Of a stretch of DNA of 64,000 nt, positions 47,837 to 58,890 are shown one piece after another. The stretch lies in assembly GCA_964036155.1 (NCBI GenBank), contig OZ038422.1, forward strand, positions 27,799,201 to 27,863,200, given 5' to 3'. The notes under the pieces were generated by a model that had not been told where the DNA came from, made no database searches, and saw only the letters and a list, made by a program, of their open reading frames with translations. The stretch comes from Diploscapter coronatus. Lineage: Eukaryota; Nematoda; Chromadorea; Rhabditida; Rhabditidae. The stretch's first letter is position 1. Each line of letters begins with the position of its first letter. The translations under genes were made by a program, and so were the position numbers.

Positions 47837-49440
47837 ATGGACGTAAGTTTCTTTAATTTTTTTAACATATATCCTAAAGATAAGCATTCTGTTGTCGTGG
47901 ATCCCTTTCTTCTTCAGTACGGTTAGAGAATGCACTCCAATGCGAAACATGAATAATAATCGTCCATAAACGCTTCACTTTTCGTTCATTGTCCATCCTT
48001 TATTCCCAGGGATTGTGACTTCTTTACAAGAATGTTCGGACATTTTGCTAAAGAATATCACCATCTTTGGTGATGGAATAATAAGGAATGTGCGAAAAGC
48101 GAAACAACTAGAAGTTACTCAGACAAAAAATCTCTTTTAAAAAAAGAAGAGAGAGACGAAAAGAATAAATTGGTATCATTAATGTGGATCATAGTAGGAA
48201 ATATTGAAATTCAGGACCTCGATCGAGAGAAATTGGAACTTGATCGAATGATATCAGCAGCTCAGAAGGATCATATTGAAATGCAACTCAAATACCGCGA
48301 TATCTACCAGAAGATAGGCAATGCGAGTGATTTGGCGCAGTATTATAGGGATGTAAGCAATTTTTGCCGAAAGAATTACCAACACTGAGCATATCATTTA
48401 GAACATCGTTCCCTTAGTGAAAAGTGCCAGAGACTGTATTCCTGATGTCGAAATGGTCATCGAATGCGTCAGTCAAATTTATCATAACATGACCTAGGCA
48501 GACTTTAAGTCAGAATGAGAAATTTTAGGGGAGAGGGTACGCAAGAAGAAATTTTTTCTAATAAAAAGTTATACATAAGGGAGTCTGCAATAGAATTTTC
48601 GAGGAATATCTGGCTTAATAGGGATACGCACGCTGATTTTGGCACTAACTCTGCCTAAGATTGATCATAATTGGGCAGAAAAATGAATACTTTAGGCTCG
48701 TGAGATCGTTGCAGAATATGAAGCTCAATCTCCCTCCAAGGTAGGTAGAGTTGGTGAATTCGCTTGATAATTGCCATCTTTAAGACTACAAGAAAGTGTC
48801 CAATGAGATCTGTAACTTCACTATGGTAAGTCGTATTTGAAATGTGCCATAATATACGTTCGCGCATCTTAAAGTGCGCGTGCGAACAAGCAATGAAAGA
48901 TTTGGACATCAGTCGCAGTAGCATCTCTTCCCGAGTAGTTAAATTGCTCAAGAACCTATCTAAAGATCTGACTACGGAGAAACGAGACGAATTCTTAGTA
49001 GGTTCATACAGTAAATAATCAAAATGGCGGTATATCTCAGGAGGCGCTCTACAACCTCGAAAAAGCCGAGAATGAGCTGCGAAGCTTGTGCGAGCAGATG
49101 GAAACTAACGTGGTGAGAGTTAGTCATAATAATAAGGGTTTTTCACAAATATGATTTTCACTCGATAAAGAGTCCACAACTGGACATTAAAGAGTCTTTT
49201 TAATAGCATAATCTATATCAGAAGTACCGATGTAGCTTCGATAAGCTGAAAACGCTAACTAACGACATCAATGAAGCAATGAAAAATCTCCGTAATCGAA
49301 TTGAGGCCATTCCCGAAGACGAGAGCGTCGCCAAAGTGCAAGAAAGAATAAAAGTACTAAACCTATTAAAACGACTTTGTTTACATCATTCAATTCAGGA
49401 GTTAAAGGCCGAATTGAACAAAATCAAGGCGGAACTATAA
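47837..49440 (+). CDS. Coiled-coil protein, unknown family
   Basis: The first coding exon is only ATG-GAC (47837-47842), following a TTTTGCAG acceptor by two bases and followed by a GTAAGT donor. The next exon starts near 48215 with DLDREKLELDRMISAAQKDH. Further exons give LKYRDIYQKIG, NIVPLVKSARDCIPDVEMVIE, AREIVAEYEAQSPSK, NEICNFTM, CEQAMKDLDISRSSISSRV, EALYNLEKAENELRSLCEQM, KLKTLTNDINEAMKNLRNRI, and a final ELKAELNKIKAEL before TAA at 49440. The heptad-like spacing throughout predicts an elongated coiled coil of roughly 270-300 residues with no TM or catalytic motif. The junctions around 48470-48800 are uncertain. It could be a kinetochore, centrosome or tethering subunit; I cannot say which. 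AATAAA lies at about 49496. Confidence 0.6.
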
Positions 49441-51470
49441 AATACGACGGAAACCGATCCACTTGCCGCTTCTAGTGCTCAACCCATCTTGAACAATAAA
49501 ACCCAAACCTATTAATCACCGCGATCATTTCAATATTGTTGCCTTAATTAGTTAACCTAGGATGTTTAACAACCATGACTACTCTATTAACCTACACAAA
49601 CAAATAATATCTTTATCTAAATTCTTATCTAAAGTCTATTATTATTTTTAAACGATAGCCATCGATCTACTGCTATACTTATAACCGAAAACCTTATTCT
49701 TTATTGGAAGAAGTCTGTTTATCAAATCTTTAGAAATGTCAAAATGATAAAGTTAGCATTCAAATTACACGTTCGAAATTTATCGTCACTTTTTCCGACC
49801 CCATCTGGTTTGGTTTCTAAGTTATAATCATGGAAAATTGTTTTTGTAAAATATAAATATAACTTATCGCAATTTAAACCAAATTTGACCGATTTTTCCA
49901 ACATTTTCGATCAGTACGCTCGTAAAACGAAAAAGGTAATCGATGTTCGAAAACGGATAGCACCATGAGAATCAGCGTGGAAAAAACTGAATAAACCTTG
50001 TGAAACTCAGTCCAATCGACGGACCCCTGTTTATACAGACTTTGGTCCTTACTGACATTGACTCTTAATTGATTTTCATCGCCACAAAAACCTCGTTTTC
50101 CATCAGGACAACTCAAACCGTGTAGCATAAAATACATGTTACTAGTTTTAGGAAAAATGCTAAAATTTCTCTGACATATTTTTCTGAAAAATGGAACTGC
50201 ACTGTAAAATACCTTTTATAAGTGATAATTTCAAGGAGATCACTCATTTTTTCCTTCGTTTTTGTCGCGCAATGGACGGATGTCAGCGATAAAAAAAAGG
50301 GAGGAAAGACGGATCGTCAGAAAATCTGACAATCGGGGCGTCAAACATCGACAACTGCAGCGATTCCCTCTTCGCCTCTTCTGTCACAATGATATATTTG
50401 AATAGCGAAAACAGGACCATTAATAATTCACGGATGACGCACCTGAACTTTCAGTCCCCGCTTTCTTCTTATTTGTCTAGATAAGCCAAAAAAAATAAAT
50501 AAAAAATATGGGTCTATCAAGTAAGCCAAGGAAATTCCCCAAAACAGCTATTATAATGTTCTCCAAAAAAATCTATTCCATATAATTTTCGCAAAAAATG
50601 GTCGAGAAATTTTAGTTCCGTTTCTAAAATGTTGAAAAATCCGCTCCCGTTCAACCTCAGTCTTGCACAACTTTGACAGCAATCTAGCAAAAGTTAGAGA
50701 CAATCGAAAATCAGACGTTACATATAAAATCACCAGCAAGTTAGATTCAAATCTAATCTAAGTAAGAGAGAAACTAGTTGGCTTCGTGCAACAATTGTAC
50801 GTACGATTTCATAAATTACGGTATCAATTTCAACCATTAAAATATGCAACTTTCAGTTTTATCTGTGTACAATTGCTCCAATTTTACGATATTCTATGTG
50901 TAAACTATGCGTGCGTTGTGCTTTCGAGAAAAAAAAAACGGACTGCATCATAAGAATCAGCGTGAAAAACTGAATACACCCTATTAAAAATCGATCCGAC
51001 TTGGGGAACCCTGTTTCGCACTATTTTGAACTTTCCTGACATTCACTCTTAAAGAAGGAATTTGCGTAAACGCTGACAGGGGCAAAGGGACGGGGGGAAA
51101 AGCAACCGCAAACTCAGAGTCAAAAGAGAATATTTGGAGTCTATTTATTGCAGATCTCATCGGAGTGAGTACAAATAGCAACCTGGAAAAGTAGTTTCTC
51201 TGTTGCCTAGAGAAATAGTGCTGAGAAAAGAAAAAAGTAGTTATTCAACTCTGTATATATTTTCTGTATTATTTTGCGCGCAACAAAGCAACTACTTTTC
51301 CAGATTCTTAGTACAGATACGATTCCAATTAGCTCAATGTCAAATTTCATCATTTTTGCAGGATATTTATGTTCTTTTAAGGGAGCTAGTCATGAAAAAA
51401 GCTGTGATTGAAAGGAAAAGGATGGGATAAAATGGAGATGTTTTTCCAGCATCGATATCTCAGGTGATAA
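49441..51470. other. Intergenic, with a dispersed duplicated segment
   Basis: No coding gene is supported. A roughly 140-bp segment occurs twice in the same orientation (about 49915-50070 and 50915-51055), sharing GAATCAGCGTG(G)AAAAA(A)CTGAATA and TGACATT(G/C)ACTCTTAA blocks. Minus-strand frames through it look protein-like only because the copies are related. Confidence 0.45.
51456..51470. repeat. SINE target-site duplication, left copy
   Basis: TATCTCAGGTGATAA, identical to 51771-51785 on the other side of the SINE. Confidence 0.92.
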
Positions 51471-51739
51471 TGGGCGGCGTAGCGCAGTGGTTGTGTGTTA
51501 CTGCCTACAGCTAGGGCTCAAGTTCGCCCCCCGCTCCTCACCCAAACCAAGGGGGTTAAGAAATGTTGGTAGTGGATAAAACCACGAAAAATTCGCCTAA
51601 AATCCCTCGGCTGTTGCACACAACAACAGTCTGTCCTCGGGACGGGCCACTAGTCCTGTGTGGCTAGGATAGGCCGACTGTACCCATTACAGGCTGAGGG
51701 TAGCCGACCCCACCCAGTGGGAATAATAAGGCTAGGAAG

Positions 51740-51770
<31 letters not shown>
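51471..51770 (+). mobile_element. tRNA-derived SINE, intact with target-site duplication
   Basis: The 5' end is tRNA-like: A box TAGCGCAGTGG (51480-51490) and B box GGCTCAAGTTC (51515-51525), the internal pol III promoter. A roughly 200-base tRNA-unrelated body follows, then a 3' poly(A) tail of about 30 bases. The element is bounded by TATCTCAGGTGATAA at 51456-51470 and again at 51771-51785, a perfect 15-bp target-site duplication. Together these show a retroposed, LINE-mobilised short interspersed element. The undecayed duplication and tail indicate a recent insertion. Confidence 0.93.
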
Positions 51771-51773
<3 letters not shown>

Positions 51774-51785
51774 CTCAGGTGATAA
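51771..51785. repeat. SINE target-site duplication, right copy
   Basis: TATCTCAGGTGATAA, directly after the poly(A) tail; pairs with 51456-51470. Confidence 0.92.
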
Positions 51786-52388
51786 GGGCTTTGACTATTT
51801 CGCCACTCCTTGTTTCCCTGCTTTGATATCAACATTTTTTTTAATCTTTAAAAATTATGTTAAAATTTTTTTTCATCTTTTCTGAGTTTGACTAAATTTT
51901 AGTTTTAAAGAATTTAGAAAAAAAATCAAGTTTAGAATTTCCGATCCTTTACTTTATCTGTATTATGGTCAAAACCTAAACGGCATTTGACTAGGTTTCG
52001 TTGAATTCGGAATGCTGAGTATTTTTAAATTAAGGACGGAAGTTCGTTCTGATTCCGAAAATCTCAAATTTTCATTTTGTCCCGTCTACTTAATATTAAA
52101 ACGATATAAAAATATAAATATTTGCTCTATGTTCCGAGTCCTAGATGCTAAATTTTTGACAGTGATTGGGTGGATTTTTCAATCAGAGATGGTCATTGAC
52201 GCCTAGATGAACCTGATCGTACATTCAAATGCCACAGCTTCTCTGCTTGGGTATCAGTTTCTTATAAATAGGCAAGGAAAATCCCAAGCTACGTTGACTG
52301 TGAAAGGCGATTCCGCCTCTTCCTACGTCGCTGTTCTAGTTTGACCGCCTGCCTTCATTTGAAGGCCTCACGCAACTTTCAGCCAAAG
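51786..52388. promoter_or_regulatory. Upstream region of C6-domain gene with TATA box
   Basis: TATAAATA at 52263-52270 precedes an ATG at 52389 by about 120 bases. No coding sequence is seen between the SINE and this promoter. Confidence 0.4.
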
Positions 52389-53712
52389 ATGTTGCGGCTT
52401 TCTCGGACAATTCTATTCTGCTTCAGTGTAAATATTTTCATATAATCTGTAGCAAGATGAAATTTTAGTTTAGAGGATTTTTAATCAGATATCTTTGCTT
52501 CTTCAATTTAAAAAAAATCCTAAATCAATTTTGAGTTAGAATTTACAAATGCCAATTTCATCTCGGCTATCATTATCTTGTTCGATTCATTTTGAAACAC
52601 TAATAACTCAATTAATAAGAATATTAAAATTTTAGTCGATATTAGTTTTAAAAAGTATTGAATATGAATTTAGGCAGCTTTTCAGTAGTTAGTGATTATA
52701 TAATGCATAATTTTTTAAATGAATTTTACTTTAGGTAACATTTTTTACCAAGATACACCTCGTAAACGGCTGCGCAGCTACAGTTCCAGGAGAAGAGGAG
52801 GGCCTGCCAGGTTGAAAATTTTATCATTTGATGAGAATTTAAATTATTCATTCATAAAATTGACTGGATTTCTAAAACACGATTTTCCTTTATTTTATTA
52901 TTTATTGAAAAGTTGATATATTCAAAAATTATGCTGCTCGTCTAGACTTTTTCTAATGCAACTCATTACTTCCCTTCGAAATATAATATCGACTTTCAGG
53001 AAGAAAAGAGAAAAAGTAGGAAAATAATAGAATAGGAAAGAATTGCATTTCTGAAATAGACAGTCATCAAATTTTCTGATTCTTAATGCAACATCACATC
53101 TATAATTTCTTTTCTTTCGATATGAGAAACATTGTTATTTTGTGAAGATATCTCTATTCCTGTCAAATTTAGCATTTAATTCTGAAGACAAATAGCGAAT
53201 CATGTAAGAGAAACGTAGGACAAACAGTGCAATTGCTGAATATCGACGTTCTCTTCGATTAACAATTAAAAAAATGTTCACTGCTAGCGGCCGAACCTCA
53301 TACTTCATATTTAGAAGTATGCATGGAATGCGATGGCGGTACAATATTTCACAGTGCTACGACATACGATTGGGCTCAATGGGACGGAACGACGCCAGAG
53401 AAGACGTGCTTCAATAACGTCGACTTCGACGAACCCGTTCCGTTGCCCAATCCTATATCCACCTACGACATCACAAACGCAATCTACACAGATGACGGAT
53501 CGACCGCTGACACGTGCAGCACCACCTTTACATGCGCTGGCACAAACCCGCAAATTTTTGCCATTATTAAAGAGGGCGGCAAGATACGCTGCGGTACCGT
53601 TCCATTATCAAGTACGCCTGTATGGCAGAGAACGATGGGGTGTTCAGTCGGAGTAACTGCGGCACCAGAAGAGTCCGATATTCGAGTATTTGGCTGTGGC
53701 GTGCCGACGTAG
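52389..53712 (+). CDS. Secreted C6/DUF281-like cysteine-rich protein
   Basis: The last exon (53288-53712) is clear: EVCMECDGGTIFHSATTYDW, a linker, DTCSTTFTCAGTNPQIFAII, GGKIRCGTVPL, WQRTMGCSVGVT, VFGCGVPT and a TAG. The order C-x-x-C, then C-S-T-x-F-x-C-x-G-T, then spaced single cysteines matches the nematode C6 (DUF281) extracellular domain, found in secreted and surface proteins. The proposed first exon at 52389 (MLRLSRTILFCF) joins in phase through donor A/GTGTAA and acceptor GCTAG/CGGCC, giving about 153 residues; the hydrophobic stretch is short for a signal peptide, so this exon is tentative. A possible middle exon at 52736-52801 is out of phase with that acceptor. Confidence 0.6.
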
Positions 53713-55612
53713 AGTGACATTCTGTTACCGCTTGGTCGAAATAAAGAGTGAGATGCAAAGCAACGAATGGTCCAATGGTCGGTGATTCTTTTCAACATGA
53801 GTAAAATATTATTGATGACTCTTGAAAGACTGGTGGTTATTGAATTTGTCGCAGAGAAAAGTGAGCGGCGCCTTTATAGAGAGGGCTCTTCTCACTAAAA
53901 CCGTGCAGCAAATTGAATAGCCAGTTTCCTGGAATCAACGATATATAACAAGATGTTTCTTCTTCTTATGGAAAAGAATAATCGCTCGCTGTACCATTCA
54001 ACTCCTTGCATTCACACTTTGTTTCGACCAATAGGTTAATTAGAATAATAATCGCTGTGCATGGATATCTCTTTCGTTGTAATTATCATCATTTGTAATG
54101 TTAGTCTTTCTAATTTATTACTCTATCTATGTCTTATTTATCAAGTCTTTTGTAGCTTGATAGTCACAGGAATAAATAGTTTGAATCAAATACTTCACTG
54201 TAATCTCGGAGATATCGAACTTATTAAAGATGACAGTCGTTTTCTGATTCTTTAAGCAGTTTTTATTAATTTAGCTTTATTTATCAAACAGGTTTGATAT
54301 GAAGAGGCGGAAAATGCTTATTTACTTTCTCTTTTGAAAGCATCTTCGTTGAAAGAAAAAAAAATGGAAAGAAGATTTAGTCTTCAGCGGTGATATCTCA
54401 AAATAATGATTCACTATTTCGCTTAATAGGTGACAGGTTAATAAATCAATTTTAGCTGTTAATCCGTCTTTATGATTTCAAATATTCCAGATAAATGAAT
54501 TTTACAAATTCATTTACTTATTTCAAGAAAGATAAGAATTTTAAAGAGTCCGTAGCATTGTTCAACAAATCATATTTACGCAAAAATATGTTCTATCATG
54601 ATATGCACTTCGGGAATAGAATTTTTGGACGATGTCTTGATATTTCGCAAATTTCTATGTATTTATGAAAATTTTATCAAATTTCATGAACAAGTCATGT
54701 TCAGACTTCAAAGGCATAAAAAGGCCCAATCTAGATCAAAGATAAATCTCACGAAACTGATCTGTACCAAAAATCAATTCATAATTCTCACATCCGCGCG
54801 CCGCCGCTGGGTTTTTGTATGACAAAAACGTGCTCATTTCAAGATTCAGTTTCCTATTATTTTCTAGATTTGGATTTTTTTAAAAGAATTTTTTGACTTT
54901 ACCAAAATCTTAGTTGCACCCTTGCGGACATTTTAATAACAAATTTGACAATATTGGGTGCGATTTGGGAAACCGTTTACGTTCCCTAACTCTAATATTA
55001 ATTTTAGTCGTGTCGTTTCCTAGCAGTTTGTCGTTTGAACGATGGAAATGTGAAAATGATAAACTTGGCACGACCGCGTCGGAAACGCCTGAAATATCTA
55101 AACAATTTATATTTTTGTTTTTTGTTTGGGTGTGCATTCTGAGACCTGGCGATGTAATTATCGAATCAGGATTAAAATGTTCTAGATTATTTTATTTGGC
55201 ATTCCAGAACACTTAAATTTTTAAATACATGCCCAGATATAGTCGGATTTGATGGGATTTAGGCTAGACTTGAGCTCTTCATACATCGTTATTATGTCTG
55301 AAAATGAATTATTTCAAGGAAGCTTATTTATTTTCTTTTATTTTATTCAGACTTTTATTTATAGAAGGTTTTACCCCTTTCCAGATTTTTTTAAACTGAA
55401 TACTTACTTTTCTCAGACTTCCATGCCTTGTCTTTGCTGTATTTCTAGTGGGCGTGTCCCCACATTCTTCTCATTCTTTGCCACGAATTAGTGTCGAAAT
55501 TCTTCTTATTTTTCGCCAATTAGCTTCTAATTTGATCAATTATCCAACTATTTTCGCTAATTACCCTCAATTTTCATTTAATTACCCAATTATTCAATTT
55601 TATTTCAGCGAG
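53713..55612. other. Intergenic, no supported gene
   Basis: Open frames of 60-100 codons occur on both strands (for example 54914-55216 plus and 54910-55137 minus, which overlap), but none shows a domain or a convincing start. The JTB gene's 5' flank (GTGGGCGTGTCCCCAC near 55447, an imperfect palindrome) is here. Confidence 0.45.
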
Positions 55613-56736
55613 ATGGATACAATTACCGTCAGGAAGATATTCACAGCGGTTCTGGCATTGATCGGGTATATATTTTTTTTTATTTCTACAAAAGACTTTG
55701 CTTTGAATTTAACAAATATTTATTTTCAATTCTAAAGGAAAACTTTCATTTTTTATTATAACTTTCAAAGATATTATTTGTTTTATTTTCAGATTCAGCG
55801 TGATGGTCTTCTTCATCGAGGAAATCACGGAGGAGAGCGAACCAAACGGCACGGACATCAAATCCTACATCAGTACTGATGGTGGGTCGATTAGAAAATA
55901 AAAATATTTAAATTAATAAATCAATCGATAAAAATGGTTGATTTTTATCCTATTTTTATTATTATTTAATTTTTTCCGGATAAATATTTATTTTTCTAAA
56001 AATAATATTAAGTTTTGAATCATTTTTCTTAGCTTCTAAAACTATTTTTGAAGTTAGAGTTATTTTTCTGTATTTATCTAAAAATTGATTATTTTTAGGC
56101 AAAAAACTCGGCCCTTCCTCTTCGTCCGCGAGCCTGGACGACTGTTGGCAACGAGAGCCCTTCCAAATAATTTCCGAGTGCTTACCCTGCAAGGAATTCG
56201 ACATCAAGGCCATCAAAGCTAGTAAGAATACAAATTTATTGAACATTTTTCATTTTTAAGATATTTTTTGTTTAAAACTTAGTTTAAAAATTCAGATTCC
56301 ATAATTTGTATGAATTTTTTTTTTTTTAAATTTCACTTTGAAAATTATCTATCAAAGATATTTTCCTGAAATTTGTTATTTTTCAACTACTTTATGGACA
56401 ATTTTCAGAACACTGCGTTCCGACGGGGTATTTCGATCGGATAAACTGCACGAAATCGGGCATCATGACGGTGCGACCCTGCTATAATACGAAGGTCGAA
56501 AATTATTCTATAAGTATTTTACTTGAAAACATTTCCTTAAAATTATTTCGTTTCTGATTAAAAAATATCTGTATTTTATTTTTAATTTTCAGGCCCTTCG
56601 TAACAAATCGTCGTTCTACACTTTTTTCCTGATCAACTTCATTCTGAGCATAGCCTTCTACATCGCAGTGTCGAGTCGCAAAGCTCATCTAGAGCAATAC
56701 GCCTACATGCGAGTCAATCAACATTTTGAGCCCTGA
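55613..56736 (+). CDS. JTB (jumping translocation breakpoint) family membrane protein
   Basis: Five exons encode a type I membrane protein. The ATG at 55613 follows a TTTATTTCAG acceptor by four bases, a probable trans-splice site. MDTITVRKIFTAVLALIGFS is the signal/anchor segment. The lumenal domain holds the family's cysteines: DDCWQREPFQIISECLPCKE, HCVPTGYFDRINCTKSG and VRPCYNTK, close to the C-W-x-x-E-P-F...C-x-x-C...C-x-x-T-G-Y...C pattern of JTB. A TM (FFLINFILSIAFYIAVSS) and a short tail ending VNQHFEP follow, with the stop at 56734-56736. Human JTB is linked to mitochondria and cytokinesis; the nematode role is little known. The protein appears intact. Confidence 0.9.
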
Positions 56737-58237
56737 AAATAGTTGGTCGGGAAAACTCGCTTTCAAAATTCATTTTTCTAAATTCCTCTGAAATTTTCTG
56801 GATCGGAAAGCTTATCTTCTTGAAAATCCTGGATTTTAAATTATCGGATCAAGACGAGAACTTTCTTTTTTCTCGAAAACTCAAGAACTTTGCCTTTTCA
56901 CCTTGCAATCTCAATTTTTGAAAAGTCAATATTTTGAAAGAATGGACTTTTCAAACCTTTATTCAAATTTACGGTTACTTTATCTGCAATATTCCTGAGA
57001 CGGGTGTACATTTCCTTGTGATTAATGCCTTGAAACATAGAACACAAAAATCTGAGAATAAAGATTTTATTTCTGATTTTAGGCAGGACGGAAAATAATG
57101 ATTTTGATGAATTTGAGTAATTTTCGAAGAAAAGAGCACTTTCGACGCGTTTTCCAAGAATAGATACGTTTGAAGAAAACGACGAAAAATCGTCAAAAAT
57201 TCGGTAAAACTGAATATGAATATCCTCAAGTTATACAGGAAACAAATAGAATGGACCCAACGACAAGACTTGGTCATCGTCACCTCGACAACGAAGTCTG
57301 TCATCTCGGGGCCCTAAAACATCGAAAATTCTGAAAGCCTGAATAAAAACGTTTGTAAAAGCAATTAATTATAATAATTTGAATAGTAAATGAAACTTCT
57401 TCAAAGCTTTTCTTTGTTCACACCAGAGACAGTAAGTTGCACACAGAAGTCGAGTGTAAATGAATTAAAAAGACAAACAACTGGAGAATTTAGATAAAAA
57501 ATAAACCGGGTGTTGATTACTTTTCTTCTTCTCAAAATTGTTGACCAAACAGGTTTTGAATTTCCAACTTTTTCTTTCCGACTAAAACCACGATTTATAT
57601 TCCGAGTTTGATTGAACTTTTCCTTATAAAATCGAAATCGAAAATAGATTAGGCTAAACATTTTTACAGAGGGGCTGCCATACAGGGTTGTTTAGAATAC
57701 AAAGAAGAGTGAACGAAAAAGGAATAATTTTAGAATGACTTAGGTATTGCAGTGATAAGAATGGGCGTAAAACTGAAATTTTGTTCGTCTAAGGAATGAA
57801 ATTTCGAATAAAGGTGAAAATAAAAAAAAAAAAAAACGGAGGTCTAAAATGAATAAGTTATCGGCTACAAATTAGAATAAAGGAATGATGGAGCTATTTT
57901 CAGCTTACAGAGCAGGGAATGAATGAATAAAGGGAATTCACAAACATCATCTCTTTTGAAGGGGACAGAACCGGTAGATTGGAGGGTCGAATCCTGAAAA
58001 TTCAAAAATTAGGAAAAACGGTATTTGAAATCTAAATTTTCAAATTATTTAGATTTTTCATAAAAGATACGAAACTAGATACATGAAATCTCCTTTCTTT
58101 TGGGATCGAAATAATCATTTTCCTTTCATATGAAAAGACATAAGGAAGAAAAACCGTATGGTGTAAAATACGAATATATGAAATCCACTCTTTTTGGTAA
58201 ATTGAATCTTGTTTATATATAAAATCTTCCTACCTTT
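56737..58237. other. Convergent intergenic region between JTB and plastin genes
   Basis: Contains both 3' ends. A 109-codon ATG frame on the minus strand (56975-57304) has no recognisable domain, and its lysine/phenylalanine-rich composition resembles translated AT-rich noncoding DNA. Two copies of the TATATGAAATC-type repeat occur near 58080 and 58165. Confidence 0.45.
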
Positions 58238-58890
58238 CTAGTGATTGATAGGCTCGACGGGAGCGGACGCCTCTCGCATGTCGGGCATGTAGTCTCTGGC
58301 CATCAGACAGGCGAACACTGTCAGCACCATTTTCGGCTTCACCTGGAAAGGAAATCGGAATTTTTATTCGGGTATATGAAATCCATTATGCCATTTTTCA
58401 TCCAAACCTGGTCCCGACTTTCAATTTTCTAATTTCTCATTCTCTCTCACTTTCAAACGTTTTCCCACTTCTCCTTTCTTTGACGCATCTAACTTTAGAC
58501 GTTGTGCAAAGTAAGGCGACTGTAGCGCAGCGGTACTATGTTGGATTTAGAAGAATCATCTGACAGCGGTCACAACTCTCTTTTGCAATATTTTTTGCTA
58601 TGTTTCGCGCCTCAGGAGGTAAGAGGGAGTTGAGATAGACGAATGAGAAACGAGAAAAATAAGCCAGGATCAGATTTTGATGAAAACAGTATATTAACAG
58701 AGAAAAGGGATATGATATATTTTGTTATAAAAATGGAGTTGTGACTCTTTCTAATTTTGGGAGGATATGAAATTTCTCTCTATCATAGGAGGATATACGA
58801 AATTCATTTTCATTAACAGTGACCTTTAATTCAGCAAGAAAAGAATATATAAAATCTCTCTAAGGAGGAGTATATGAAATTCCCTCTAAC
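58070..58890. repeat. Dispersed TATATGAAATC(C) repeat
   Basis: Variants of (G)(A/T)ATATGAAATxxC appear near 58080, 58168, 58373, 58765, 58793, 58848 and 58875, interspersed with unrelated sequence, in the plastin 3' flank and last intron. The spacing is irregular, so it is not a simple tandem array. Confidence 0.5.

Noticed and set aside
51477..51550. A functional tRNA gene
   Set aside because: The A and B boxes are present, but the acceptor stem does not pair and the unit is followed by a SINE body and poly(A) tail.
54910..55216. Overlapping 75- and 100-codon frames on opposite strands as genes
   Set aside because: Neither shows a domain; the plus frame lacks an ATG and the minus frame lacks a promoter or splice context.
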